A stretch of 64,000 nucleotides of DNA, taken from contig JAGKQI010000062.1 of NCBI GenBank assembly GCA_018806915.1, forward strand, positions 186,001 through 250,000, given 5' to 3'. The DNA is from Phytophthora colocasiae (Eukaryota > Oomycota > Peronosporomycetes > Peronosporales > Peronosporaceae). The notes under the pieces are model-generated. The model saw nothing but the letters and a program-made list of their open reading frames with translations, was not told the origin of the DNA and made no database searches. Position numbers and translations under genes: made by a program. Shown here one piece after another: positions 23,155 through 33,952 of the stretch. How positions within the stretch are numbered: position 1 is the stretch's first letter; each line of letters begins with the position of its first letter.

Positions 23155-24705
23155 ATGACAACACCACTCCTGTTCTCCTTGGTGTTTGCATGGCTCGCAC
23201 TCACTACCGCTCAGCCAAAGTCCTCCTCAGTGTGGCCGGTTCTCCAATTCCAGTTCTCCGTCAAACGCAGCTCCATGAATATCATCGGACACTCCAACTT
23301 TTCAATAATGGCGACTCCCGTTGCGTCAGATGACGTCTCTCATGTAATCTATGACGTATCTGCTACATTAACTCAAGGAACGACTGAGTACAACTACACA
23401 TTGGTAAATGGTAAGGCTTCCTTATCCAGTTCCGGTGGTGCGTTTGGGCCGGACATCAAGTGTTTGAAAGAAGAATCTGAGGTACTACCGCCGGTGAATT
23501 CAATTGTGGCAGCACTGAATCAAGCGACGCCTGTTTCGAGCATTCCGAAGGACTTTCAATGCTCGCCTGACAATGTGTTCAAAGTGTCCGTTCATTCCAT
23601 CGATTTCGCAGTGTGTGCAACTGGAGCTTCAGGTATCACGATGCACAGTAGTGATGTAGACGTTCAAGTGACTTACTTGTGGGATAAACCAGAGGTTGTA
23701 TCCGACACTGCAGTGAAAGAATGCGCTGTTATTGTCCGGTCTACACAGTTGACACCAATCGGACGTTCGTTACTGACCGGAGCCTCTATTGACCACCGAG
23801 AATCGAGGAAACTGGCTGCTGCGTTCGACTTTTCATGGGGAGATTCCTCTTGCAAATGTAAATCGACTCCTCGTCCCTGTATTTTCATCCACGGTTTGGG
23901 GATCAAGACGGAACTACCTCAGAATCAAGATTCCTTTGAGGCTTACTGGGGTGACGACTTGCCCAAGCATGCACCTTGCTGTTCGTCCATGAAATTCACC
24001 GTTTTGGACACGGAAACGACCGCTTGGACGGATGAAAAATTGCAACAAAAAGTCTGCGATCGTGTATTGGCAGTTGGTAAGTCCAAGAGTAAGTCGGAGA
24101 TTTCGGATACGATTATCGTGGCTCATTCGATGGGAAACCTCCTTCTTGCCGGTGCAATAGCGTCTGGAAAGTGTCATTTAGACACGAAAACCTCCACTTG
24201 GGTTGGTTTATCAGGACCCATGGGTGGGAGTATGGCCTCGGATTATTTCCTGTCTGCGTGTGATAATGATGCCATCGCTGTCGTCAAGAAATACGTTGAT
24301 ATCGTTGGAATGTGTCCGCTAAAAGGTGCTGTAAGATCCATGGTGAACGAAAGCGGCAATTTCAGTTCGACTATGCTCAACAAAGCGTACGTGAAGGCTC
24401 AGAACGTGTACCAGAAGAATGTGGACGCCGTGATGTGCAGTGGCAACGGATCGGGGCTGGTGTCGCTATATCAAATTAAATTCTGGCTCATGCATCGGTT
24501 GGTTCCATTCAAGTCGAAGGATAATGACGGTATGGTGGAGTTCGATAGCTGTTCTGGAGGAATTCTGGCTTCCAAGTTTGGCAACACTTGGCAGAATCGT
24601 TTCTATAAATCTGAGCTCAACCACTACGACACGACTTTCCGAGCTGGCGATGGGTTATTCAACAATGCCAAAATGCCATTGAAGTGGTTTGAATGTCTAC
24701 TCTAG
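23155..24705 (+). CDS. Secreted alpha/beta-hydrolase family, copy C (intact)
   Basis: An uninterrupted 516-residue ORF. An N-terminal signal peptide (MTTPLLFSLVFAWLALTTA) directs secretion. Residues about 22-210 form a family-specific N-terminal domain with conserved Trp and Cys. The hydrolase part starts at CKSTPRPCIFIHGLG (oxyanion-hole HG), includes VAHSMGNLLLAGA (nucleophile Ser), KDNDGMVEFDSC (probable acid) and ELNHYD (probable catalytic His), and ends MPLKWFECLL. Many Cys pairs and N-glycosylation sequons fit an extracellular enzyme. The catalytic roles are inferred from the fold pattern; the substrate is unknown. This and copy D are the functional members of the tandem array. Confidence 0.9.
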   Translation: MTTPLLFSLVFAWLALTTAQPKSSSVWPVLQFQFSVKRSSMNIIGHSNFSIMATPVASDDVSHVIYDVSATLTQGTTEYNYTLVNGKASLSSSGGAFGPDIKCLKEESEVLPPVNSIVAALNQATPVSSIPKDFQCSPDNVFKVSVHSIDFAVCATGASGITMHSSDVDVQVTYLWDKPEVVSDTAVKECAVIVRSTQLTPIGRSLLTGASIDHRESRKLAAAFDFSWGDSSCKCKSTPRPCIFIHGLGIKTELPQNQDSFEAYWGDDLPKHAPCCSSMKFTVLDTETTAWTDEKLQQKVCDRVLAVGKSKSKSEISDTIIVAHSMGNLLLAGAIASGKCHLDTKTSTWVGLSGPMGGSMASDYFLSACDNDAIAVVKKYVDIVGMCPLKGAVRSMVNESGNFSSTMLNKAYVKAQNVYQKNVDAVMCSGNGSGLVSLYQIKFWLMHRLVPFKSKDNDGMVEFDSCSGGILASKFGNTWQNRFYKSELNHYDTTFRAGDGLFNNAKMPLKWFECLL

Positions 24706-24780
24706 CGATAGACAAGTATTCAAAGCTAACACTGTCAGGCAGTCAAAGTGCAACAAAGTTTGACGGGAACAATTTCAAAG

Positions 24781-26178
24781 ATGAAGCGTAAGCTTGAAGA
24801 GGCCAATGAGCGAGCCGACCAAGCTGAGCGCGATAGAGCTATTGCTTATAAAACGAATGCGTTTATGATCATGAACCATAAGAAAAAAGTTTCAAATTTG
24901 CAGAATGAACTCTTGTAGAAGCAAAAGGAATTGGAGAAATTAACCCAAAAGCTTAAGGAAAACGATGTCGGAGTAATGGGGTCGAATCTCAAGAGAATCT
25001 GAAGAACATGGAGGCTAAGTACGAAGTATCGAAACGTTTAGTTGAAAATATGAAAAAGGAGATGGAAGATGCTGCGATGAAGAACGAGAAGAAGATGGAA
25101 GAAAGAAAGATGGAGAACGAGAAGGCAATTGCAGCGTTGAAGAAGCAGGTGGAGGATGCAGAACAAGAGAAGGAGAAGGACGAAGTGTATGCTGCGTTGA
25201 AAAAGGAACTGAAAATAGCGAAATTTCGTGCAGAAATCGACGATGAATTGATCCATAATGCCTACATAAAGATTGGCGAGAGTTAATAACAGCCAAGGCA
25301 AAAGAGAAGAATGGTGAATCCAAGACGGAAGAGCCTAAAGCAACGGATCCTTTAAAAGTGTGTGCGCAAGAACTGATCTCTAGGATTGTATCGGATATTA
25401 TCGAGACTAGCGTCGTCACCATGGAAGATATCGCGGGTCTTGAGTTCGTGAAACGATGCATCAATGAGCTCATTGTGTGGCATATAAGTAGCCCAGATAT
25501 CTTCATTGGACTACGTGCTTTACCTCGCGGTTTGTTACTATTTGGTCCGCCTGGAACGGGCAAAACGATGATTGGCAAGGCGATCGCGAATCAATCTGGA
25601 GCAACTTCCTTCTACATCTCGGCTTCCAGTATAGGCAGCAAGTGGGCGGGTGAGAGTAAGCAATTGGTGCGCACTTTATTCGCCGTGGCTGCCGCCAAAC
25701 AACCGTCCGTCATCTTCATTGACGAGAACTCGATGCTGACAAAGCGCAGCGATGACGATTTGGATTTCTCCGGGCGATTAAAACCGAGTTCTTGATGGAA
25801 TGGCCCCGACTCCGATACTCACCATGGGCGCCACGAATTGCCCCCAAACACTTGACGAGGCTATTCGGCGCCGCTTTGTCAAACGAATGTACGTTTCTCT
25901 TCCGTCGACTGAAACTCGTGCTGCATTTACGGAACGTGCACTGCAAGACATCGAACACAACCTCAATGCCGACGACTTGAAGCGCGTTGCGGAGTTGACT
26001 GAGGGGTTTTCATGTGCAGACATGCATGCGCTCTGCACGGAAGCTCTGACAGAGCGATCCCTGACATCCGTGAAGCTAAAGCTGAGGATATCCGACCTAT
26101 TCAGCACGAGCAAGCGCTGGAAACAAGGACATGAAGCTCTTTGAGGATTGGAATGCTGAATTTGGAACGACCAAGTAA
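24781..26178 (+). pseudogene. Fidgetin/spastin-type AAA ATPase pseudogene with coiled coil
   Basis: The first part (24781-25286) encodes a charged coiled coil rich in K and E, interrupted by an in-frame TAG at 24916-24918 and a frame change near 25000. The second part encodes an AAA domain close to fidgetin-like proteins: DIAGLEFVKRCINELIVW, Walker A GPPGTGKT, Walker B SVIFIDEN, then after a frameshift near 25790 sensor 1 (MGATNCP) and the arginine-finger region (DEAIRRRFVKR). The end (FEDWNAEFGTTK) is in yet another frame. The normal IDS after Walker B reads NSM, and the segment around the pore loop/QMDG region is collapsed. At least four lesions make it a pseudogene. Confidence 0.85.
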
Positions 26179-26657
26179 CACCGAAGAGTACCATTGTACT
26201 CGTTAGAAGGAGAACATCTTCGTAAGATTCTTCTTCAAACTTCTTTACAAAGTATTGAGCAAACACCCTACATGTACAGTCTTCTGCCTCAATAAAGAAG
26301 CCTGAAAAACCGATAACCTTCCGAGCTGCATATCACCAATTTATGAACTGACAAAATTTTAAATCGAACTGTCTTGTCTATTACTTATAACCTTGCCATT
26401 TGCATGCAGACTCCAACTTCTTTATTGAGGCAGAAACCTGTACTAGATCCAGTCTAGGCACTACATGTAGGTGCACGTACAGTAGAGTGCGATCAGCACT
26501 GCTGATTCAGCAGACGTAAGCAAGTTGTGCACGTGCAACTTGCATGGTGTTAGCCTCACCTGACTCTTCGTGGTTGCCGCTTTTTCGTCCTGTGCAATTC
26601 CTACGTGGCCAATATTTCCCAGAAACCCTGTGGGTTCCCATTGATGCTAGTACAGTA

Positions 26658-27260
26658 CACCGATCGACAGAATGCAACGACCACTTTCCCGCAGGTGCAA
26701 AGTCTGTTCGGCGCGTGTAGACTGGTTATGTGAGAGCGAATTAATATCGATTTTGGTACCAAGATAGAGAGCAGCTGTATTTTGCACTAAAAATTGCACT
26801 AGTGACGGTTTAATGGATTCCCAGGCTGAAATGGCACGCTTTATCGTAGCCAAGCGCTCTCCTTTCGCCGTCGTAGCAGTAGCTGTTGCTCTTGCGTAGC
26901 TTTGCGTTGGCTTAGCCCCTCTATAGCTTAAAAGGACACGTCGTTTTTCTTGTATTGTGTAGTGCATGCGGCGTTGTTTGGCTGGCGCGTACACCTCGTC
27001 AAGGAGGCCTGTGTGTGGCAACCTCCTTTGCTTCCTGCAATACTGTCGCGGGTGGTGGGGGCTGCGAGGACTCCTCGTCCGCTTCCTCCATTTTATCGAG
27101 TGGCTGGTGGAGACCTCCGTTTTATCGAGTGGCTGGTGGAGTTTTATTTTAGCGATTGAACGCTGCATCGGGCAATTTGATTGGTTGATAACAAAATGTG
27201 CACACAATTTTATATCACAGGCGCCCTTTTTATATGGACGCTGCATTCTGTCGATCGGTG
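26658..27260. mobile_element. Tc1/mariner- or pogo-like non-autonomous element with TA flanks
   Basis: The ends CACCGATCGACAGAATGCA (26658-26676) and its inverted copy (27242-27260) are flanked by TA on both sides, giving about 600 bp with near-perfect terminal repeats. On the minus strand a frame contains YTIQEKRRVLLSYRGA and AISAWESIKPSLV, resembling the helix-turn-helix start of a mariner/pogo-like transposase, without any catalytic part. A short direct repeat of TTTTATCGAGTGGCTGGTGG occurs twice near 27090-27145. This looks like an internal deletion derivative. Confidence 0.75.
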
Positions 27261-27454
27261 TACATGGTAGCTGAACAAATCCTACCTACCTATCTCGAAC
27301 TCGTTGCTGGTCGGGAATGCCAAGGACATCATCGAACAAGTGAAAACAAGTCAAGTCGTTGACAGCTCAGCACGTCTCGTGATCTCTCACGGACAAAAGT
27401 CACATCTGCATTCCTTGATTTCCATCCAACCAAGCAGATAAAAGTCTGCGTCTC

Positions 27455-29026
27455 ATGCTGACGATGTTATTGTACGTGTTTGTGGCCCTCACGACTCTGT
27501 TTCTAACGCAGCAGCACGTAATTGCGACACAAAATGAAGCGAAGTGGCCGTCACTACTCTTCCATTTCAAGGTTAAGCGTACCTCGATGGATATTTACGG
27601 CCAAAGAGATTTTATCGTGTATGCCAACCCGAATGTCATGATGGATGAAAGCAGCGTTCTTTACGATGTCTTCGCTACGTTTAAAGAGGGATCAGCGGTC
27701 TACAACTACACTAGAGTGAACGGTGTGGCGTATTTACAAACTACAGAGGAAAATCTCGTGTCTACAAGGTGTCTGGAGTCCGAAATGAACGATTTCCCGC
27801 CGATTAACGCTATGATTTCCGCCATCAACGACGCAAAACCAGTGGCAAGTGTCCGTGATTCGATCAAGTGTGACAGTGACAGTCTCTATAAGGTCTCAGT
27901 GGATGCATTGGAGTTTACGCTGTGTGTATCAGGGAATTCGAGTTTCCAGCTTCTCGGAAGTGACATGGATATTATCGTGGATTTCCTCCAAAACCCAGTG
28001 AAGATTGTCAGTCCAAAGAAGGATAAATCCTGTGAAGCAGGAGTAAGTCCGAGTTCTGTAACAGCAACTGGTAAATCAATCCTCACCGGAGCTCCACTAC
28101 CTTCAGAAGCAGAACGGGAACTAGAAGAAGAGTTTTCTCTCTTTGGAAGTGATGACGATTCGGATGACGATGATTCCTGTTCCTGTAAATCTACTCCACG
28201 TCCGTGTATTTTCATCCACGGCCTTGGAGTGAAACATGAAGTTCCGAATCTTGAGAAATCGTTGCCATACTGGGGAGATAAAATCGCAAGCCACGCTCCA
28301 TGCTGCACTTCAGTTCAATTCGCGCACCTTAACACAGTCAACTACACGTGGTTGAACACTACTCAACAGAATCAAGTGTGTGACCACGCGCTGGAAGTGA
28401 GTAACACCAGTACGAAGCTCGTCATTAAAGACACAATTGTCGTCACGCATTCAATGGGAAGTCTTATGCTTGCTGGTGCTATGGCTCGTGGGAGATGCAA
28501 ATTAGACTCGAGTTCTACTTGGATCAGCACTGCTGCGCCTATGATCGGGAGTATGGCAGCAGACTACGCCCAGGAAGTTTGTGCGGGTGATACGAATTTT
28601 ATCGCGGAGAAACTGGCTGAATTCAAGGATCAGTGTCCAGTGAATAAAGCCACCAAGTCTCTGGCGTATTCGGGTGGGGATTACAGCACTGCAAAGCTTA
28701 ATGCAGCGTATAAAGTGGTGCAAAAGATCTATCGGGCGAATGTATTCGCTGTCATGTGCAGTGAGAGTTTTTCAGGGATATTATCCTCGTATCAAGCGAG
28801 TTTTTGGGTCCTGGGTGAGATGATCCCACATAAATCCGAGAAAAACGATGGCACAGTGGAGTACCATAGCTGTTCAATGGGTCTAGACCAGTCCAAGTTC
28901 GGAGAAACGTACAAAAGCCGATTCTACCGGACGAAATTGAATCACTACGACATGCAGTTTCGAGCCGGTGACGCGTTCTGGAACAAGGCGAAGATGCCTG
29001 TGAAATGGTTCGAGTGTTTATTATAA
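27455..29026 (+). CDS. Secreted alpha/beta-hydrolase family, copy D (intact)
   Basis: An uninterrupted 523-residue ORF. The signal peptide is MLTMLLYVFVALTTLFLTQQ; an in-frame ATG three codons later is an alternative start. The layout matches copy C: N-terminal domain, CKSTPRPCIFIHGLG, VTHSMGSLMLAGA, KNDGTVEYHSC, LNHYD, ending MPVKWFECLL. An acidic, Asp-rich insertion (SDDDSDDDDSCSC, about residue 235) precedes the hydrolase part. The motif usually reading NDGMVE is NDGTVE here. Its upstream region (26.2-27.4 kb) carries the TA-flanked element, so that transposon may form part of its promoter. Confidence 0.9.
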   Translation: MLTMLLYVFVALTTLFLTQQHVIATQNEAKWPSLLFHFKVKRTSMDIYGQRDFIVYANPNVMMDESSVLYDVFATFKEGSAVYNYTRVNGVAYLQTTEENLVSTRCLESEMNDFPPINAMISAINDAKPVASVRDSIKCDSDSLYKVSVDALEFTLCVSGNSSFQLLGSDMDIIVDFLQNPVKIVSPKKDKSCEAGVSPSSVTATGKSILTGAPLPSEAERELEEEFSLFGSDDDSDDDDSCSCKSTPRPCIFIHGLGVKHEVPNLEKSLPYWGDKIASHAPCCTSVQFAHLNTVNYTWLNTTQQNQVCDHALEVSNTSTKLVIKDTIVVTHSMGSLMLAGAMARGRCKLDSSSTWISTAAPMIGSMAADYAQEVCAGDTNFIAEKLAEFKDQCPVNKATKSLAYSGGDYSTAKLNAAYKVVQKIYRANVFAVMCSESFSGILSSYQASFWVLGEMIPHKSEKNDGTVEYHSCSMGLDQSKFGETYKSRFYRTKLNHYDMQFRAGDAFWNKAKMPVKWFECLL

Positions 29027-29149
29027 AGACAACAGCAACGATGTGAACTTTGAACGGACAACCCCGTTATCACGGCTTTAAGGAGCAACTAACAAAAGGA
29101 ATAATTGAATGTGGTTATAACTGTCTACTCTCCATTTTCATAGCATTCC

Positions 29150-29366
29150 TAATACAATTTAATTCTCCACTGGAAAATTCAGGCGAAATTAGTGCTTTCT
29201 CAAATACTTTCGACACATCCTCGAGGTTTCCTAGTAGCTCCAGCATCGGTGTCATCATGTCGCTTTGGGATATTATCCTCGTTACTTTTCGAGTCGAGTT
29301 ATCCCATTCGAAACGTGTTGATCCTCGCATCTGCAACCGACGTCGATTCCCCAGTGTTTCACTGAG
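29150..29366 (-). pseudogene. 3' fragment of an oomycete bZIP-family gene
   Basis: The minus strand encodes LGNRRRLQMRGSTRFEWDNS and LGNLEDVSKVFEKALISPEF, nearly identical to the C-terminus of the bZIP-family pseudogene at 39671-40393. Only this end is present and it is cut sharply near 29366 where Copia sequence starts. This C-terminal domain is known from the expanded oomycete bZIP transcription factor family. Confidence 0.75.
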
Positions 29367-29372
29367 CGCCCT

Positions 29373-31682
29373 GTGCAACAGATGAAAGAAGTTGTGATGA
29401 GCGCGGTGGTGGAGGAAGACCGCCATCTCACCTCTCGAATTGTTCAGAAGGATACTTTGGTCGGCTTTCACGAGAGGTTTGGACATCTTGCATTTGATAC
29501 AATCGAGCGGATCGCGAAAGACCCAGCCTCTGGGATTGAGATTACTAGCCACAAGCGGGTCAACTGTCGTGTGTGTGCTGAAGGCAAGCAGACGCGTGCC
29601 CAACAGCCGACGAAAGACACTGGGGAGCATGCTCCAGTTGATCGTGTGGGGGCGGTGATTTGCAGTGACTTGAAAGGCCCTGTTACGCCCCGAGACCGAC
29701 GTGGAAATCGATACTTGGTGAACTTCGTGGACCATAAGTCCAATTACTGCCGCGTGTTCTTGGCGAAGACGAAGGATCAGGCCGCCAAATACTTCGAACA
29801 ATTTCTGACCTGGTTCGAGAAGCAATTTGGGTGCAAGGTTCGTGTCCTACGTACTGACGGAGGTGCAGAATACAACAACGTGGACGAGTTTTGCAAGCAA
29901 TCAGGAGTGGCCCGTCAGAAGAGCGAGGCAAGGAACCAAGCTGCCAACGGTAAAGCAGAGAGGATGCACCGAACGGTGATGAACATCGTGCGCTGCATGC
30001 TGTTTGCTTCCGAGTTGCCACTGACATTTTGGGGAGATGCGGCAGAATATGCGGTCTATGTATTGAACCGCAGCCCCACCCGTGCAAACGATGACCGAAT
30101 GTCGCCGCTGGAGGTGCTCTCGGGACGTGCGCCAAGTTTGCAAGACATTGTGGTTTTTGGATCTGCTTGCGCTGTATTCGTTGACACTAGCAAGAAGAAT
30201 CTGCAAAAGCGTTCTCAGCGTGGAGTTGTGATCGGAAAAAGCGACGAAACAAAGGGATATCGAGTATACTTACCGGAGAGCAACAAGGTTGTGGTGACCC
30301 GCCATGTAAAGGACATCGAGACGTTGAAACAGGCTGACAGCGACCGCATTTCACAGCAACTAATTCTTGAAGAACTTGCAGAAATGGCCAACGGTAGAAC
30401 GAGTCCTGGCGCGAGCAATGTCACGGAAGACGTGGAGAAGAATGCGCCTGAAACTGGAAATTCTAAAGGAGAGACCAAGCCACGTCGGTCACAGCGCGTG
30501 AGGAAGAAATCTGTTCGACGCCGTGAAGCTGATGGAGATGACGACGGAGGGTCGGAAGGAGCACTGGTCTCAAGTGCTGTACATGTGGAAGATACTCATG
30601 CGGATGATAAGGAGCCAGCAAATTTTGCTGCTGCCAGACGTTGCGCGGAAAGTGAGAAATGGCGGGCCGCGGAGCGGGAAGAAATTGCTTCTCTGGAAGC
30701 GAACGACACTTGGAAAGTTGTGAAGGTGTCTCCGGGTACCGCTCGACTACACTCGAAATGGGTATATAAGAAGAAACGGGATGGCAATGGCAAAATCCAG
30801 CGCTACAAAGCTCGACTCGTAGCATGCGGAAATGAGCAAGTGTTCGGTATTGACTACTTGTTCACATTTGCTGCGGTGATGGAACTGCCAAGTGGAAAAG
30901 CTGTGCTTGCACTTGCAAGAATCTGGCGCGTGCCAGCGAGGCACGGTGATGTGCCGAATGCGTTCGTGAAGGCATCGACGGAAGAAGGCTTAGAAATCTG
31001 CCTGTACATTCCCGACGGAATGGAGTTTACGGCAGCTGAGCTAGCAGCTTTGGGTGTCAAAGACGTTAGTGAACTCGGCTTGTTGCTCGGAAGAAGCCTT
31101 TATGGGCTTAAGCAAGCTGGAAGGCTGTGGCGTAAGTTACTGCACAAAACGCTTGTTCAGGTCGGATTCAGGCAATGTTTGTCCGATTCGTGCGTCTATG
31201 TGAAGACTGACGAGGGTGGAATAACTGTTGTGGGGACATACGTTGACGATTTGCTGGTCACCGCTACTTCGGCGCCGCGCGTCGACTCATTTTATGCTGA
31301 TATGGCAATCCTGGAACTCAAGGACTTGGGACCAGCATCGATGTTCCTCGGGATGAGGATCAGCTACGACGATGAGCGTGGATATACGATTGACCAAGAG
31401 CATGCCATCACGGAAACGCTGATCGCGCATGGCTTAGAAAATGCCAACAGCGTTCGACTGCCTATCGCAGCGGGCGATCCACCCTTTGACGACGATGGGA
31501 AGTTACTGCCTATTAAGTCGGCTCCCGATGGCAAAGAACCGACGGTGAAGGACTTTCAGGCCTTGGTTGGGAGTCTCCTGTGGATCGCACGTGGCACAAG
31601 ACCTGACATTTCGTTTGCTGTTCACCGCGCGAGTCGAAAGACTCACGCTCCCACTGCTAGGCATAAAATACCTATCTTTTAA
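29373..31682 (+). pseudogene. Ty1/Copia pol fragment: integrase and reverse transcriptase
   Basis: A 769-residue open frame with the GAG-pre-integrase zinc motif (HERFGHLAFDTIERI, CRVCAEGKQ), the integrase core (SDLKGPVTPRD, RTDGGAEYNN, NGKAERMHRT) and a Copia-type RT (NDTWKVVKV, YGLKQAGRLW, YVDDLLVTAT). Gag and protease are missing at the 5' end and RNase H is cut at the 3' end (PDISFAVHRASRKTH then unrelated residues). No LTRs were seen. The order integrase before RT identifies Copia. The open frame is intact although both ends are lost, so this is a truncated but little-decayed copy. Confidence 0.9.
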
Positions 31683-32107
31683 AATTGCTATATGTAATTG
31701 GATTCGTGAGTGTGTACATGTACAGTAGTAACAAGATGGTACACATTCAAATCAGCACGTAAGTGCAGTACACGTAGTAGGTTGTTGGACTTCTGTTTGA
31801 TATTCGTTGATAGCGCGTTCGTCGGCTAAACTAGGCATTCGAAGACAAAAGTTATAATCAATTTGAAACACTTGCTCCTAAGCTTCTCTTTCAGTTTATG
31901 TAAATATAGGTATATGGAGTATATCTAGGCTATACGTCTAGGCTACAGAACAACAGTGCCTCTTGCATAGCTGACCTGGTCGGTGACCAGGATGCTACTG
32001 TAGCATCAAGCCTTGATAGGTTTCTGTCCGACTGTAGTAAGACGTCTACAGAAAGAGCAAACCCAACCGAGTCATCACCCTTTGGGCATGTCAATGCTCC
32101 AAGCCTT

Positions 32108-32121
32108 TCACTTCTCAATTT
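32108..32121 (+). promoter_or_regulatory. Oomycete initiator-like promoter of the first elicitin gene
   Basis: TCACTTCTCAATTT lies 42 bases before the ATG at 32163. It matches 13 of 14 positions of the published oomycete Inr plus flanking promoter consensus (TCATTYYNCAWTTT), and its distance from the start codon is typical. The match is visible; transcription start is inferred. Confidence 0.6.
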
Positions 32122-32370
32122 ACTTTGTCCAAGACACTTGACTACCTCTTCCACTTCCCACCATGAAGATTCCCGCTCTGATTCTCTTCCTGACGGCCAC
32201 CATGTCGACCTCCTTTGCAGCTGATTGCACAACGGAAGAGATGGCCTCCATCTCGTCTGCTATGGGCTCCGAATACACCAGTGTGTGCCCAAGCTCCTCT
32301 GGAACTGACATGGACGCCTTCTGCTCCAACTCGGCCTGCCTCGCGTACGTCAACAGCATTATCAACGACT

Positions 32371-33333
32371 CAGGGGTCTCCAAAAATGTATTGTTATTGA
32401 AAAAGGGGTATTATTGTAGGGGGACAATAAGGGAGGGAGCGGCCATCTCAATATTTGGCACTTACGCAATTATTGAAAAGGGGGTCTCTATCTACTTCTT
32501 CCAGATTAAGAACTACGGTTTTAGAGATCTGCTTCTTCTTCGTTGTCGTCCTCAACTGCGCGTTTCACGGCGTTCGAAATCACTTCGTCCGTCACTAAGT
32601 CCCAGTTCATCTTCAGGTAAAGTAAGGTCTCGAGCGTCTCATGACTGATGCTTTTCCGAAGATACCCCAGCATGCACTTAATCTTGGAGAAAAGACGCTC
32701 TACTTGTACCGAAGTGGCTGGCAGCCACGTGAGATCCGAGTATATTGATGCCTCCTTTACGCGCATTGCAGCTCGAATGTTGATCGACTCCATCACCACA
32801 AGTTTCATCCAACCATGCGTAGTACGGGAGTCCTTATCGACAAACATGTCCATAGTGACGGGGATTCGTTGTCGAACGCAACGCTCCAGCACTCGCTCAT
32901 AGTCTGGGTGGCGCAGATGCGAGATGAGGTTATGATAGCCGCGACTTCGGTCCTGAAAGATGAAGGTGTTGCATCCGTTGCAGGTTCTTCCTCCGCTTGT
33001 TTGGTCTCGATACATCAACGAACAGATCTCCTTGTTCGAGAGACCAGGGTCTATGGATGACGAGGGTGAACAAGTTGAGTAGAAGAGTGTTGGACTTGGT
33101 TCGCAAAATCGGAAATGCCAGCATGAGAGTGGCTGTGGTCCCCGGCACGGTATAACGCCCACCGGGAGAGGTTTCGAGGACTGCTTTACTCCTCGACTCT
33201 TACCGGATCTTTATAGTATCTTATAAGTTGAAGTTGACAATAATATTGTCAATTAAGGGTACGTTCATCAATAAGGGATTGAGACGCCTCCAGCCCCGTC
33301 AATCCCTAATCCCTACTTATTTGGAGAGCCCTG
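32371..33333 (-). mobile_element. hAT-like non-autonomous element inserted in the elicitin gene
   Basis: The left end CAGGGGTCTCCAAA and the right end (inverted CAGGGCTCTCCAAA) form a 14-bp imperfect terminal repeat starting CAGGG, common in hAT elements. Subterminal AATAAGGG and CCCTAAT motifs occur inside. I could not find a clean 8-bp target duplication, so the border may be shifted by a few bases or slightly altered. Length is about 960 bp. Confidence 0.7.
32521..33162 (-). pseudogene. Deleted hAT transposase: BED-like finger fused to dimerisation domain
   Basis: This 213-residue ORF begins with a zinc-finger-like region (CNGCNTFIFQDRSRGYHNLISHLRH) and ends with the hAT dimerisation signature (PATSVQVERLFSKIKCMLGY ... 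LLYLKMNWDL). The catalytic RNase H-like core expected between them is missing, so this is an internal deletion derivative. The frame remains open, so a small protein could still be made and act as a DNA-binding competitor; that is inference. Confidence 0.8.
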
Positions 33334-33952
33334 TTGTCAACGACTTCCCAGACTGCACTACCAGCGGCGTTAACGTCAAGGAGCACGTGCAAATGATCGT
33401 CGATGGTTGTGGCTCAACTTCTACCGCTGCTTCTACCGATAACTCTACCGAAACGACCGCGACTTCCACTGCTACTGAATCGACCCCTGCTACTGAATCG
33501 TCCACTGCTACCGAATCGACCGTCGGAACTGATTCCTCCACTGCTGCCGGATCAACCGCCGGTACTGAACCGACCGTCGGAACGGAGTCGTCCACTGCAA
33601 GTGGATCGTCCGCTGATACCGGTTCGTCAAGTTCGGCTTCTTCTGTCGCTCTGAGCGCGTCGATGGCTGTTGTCGTGGGTCTTCTTGCTGTAGCTATGTA
33701 ATTGCTTCGCAAAGTCGCCGTTAGGAGTTATTCCTGCTTGAATATCATTGACTTTTCACGATTTTGTCCATGCATCTTGAGAATATTTACAGCAACCATC
33801 GACCAGAACACTTGCAAAGTCTCAGGCCACCACCGATCTGTACGACGACACACGCCGAGAAACGCGTGCCAGCGGCAACATCTGATGGCCCACGCGACTA
33901 ATAAACCGTTGCACTTGGAGGTTGAAGGCTCGGGGGTATTCCTCGCAGGACA

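Larger units (their letters stand above)
32163..33701 (+). pseudogene. Elicitin-like gene with Ser/Thr-rich GPI-type tail, split by a hAT element
   Basis: The 5' part encodes a signal peptide (MKIPALILFLTATMSTSFA) and four of the six elicitin cysteines, up to YVNSIINDS near 32370. After the hAT insertion the frame resumes near 33330 (VVNDFPDC, then VDGC) and supplies the last two. A long Thr/Ser/Glu-rich stretch (about 33410-33640), likely O-glycosylated, leads to a hydrophobic C-terminus (ALSASMAVVVGLLAVAM) typical of GPI anchoring. Elicitins are small secreted sterol-binding proteins that plants recognise. The insertion introduces stops, so the allele cannot give the full protein. Confidence 0.88.

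Noticed and set aside
32521..33162. Intact small host gene on the minus strand
   Set aside because: It lies between hAT-type terminal repeats and consists of a BED-like finger plus hAT dimerisation domain, so it is a transposase remnant.
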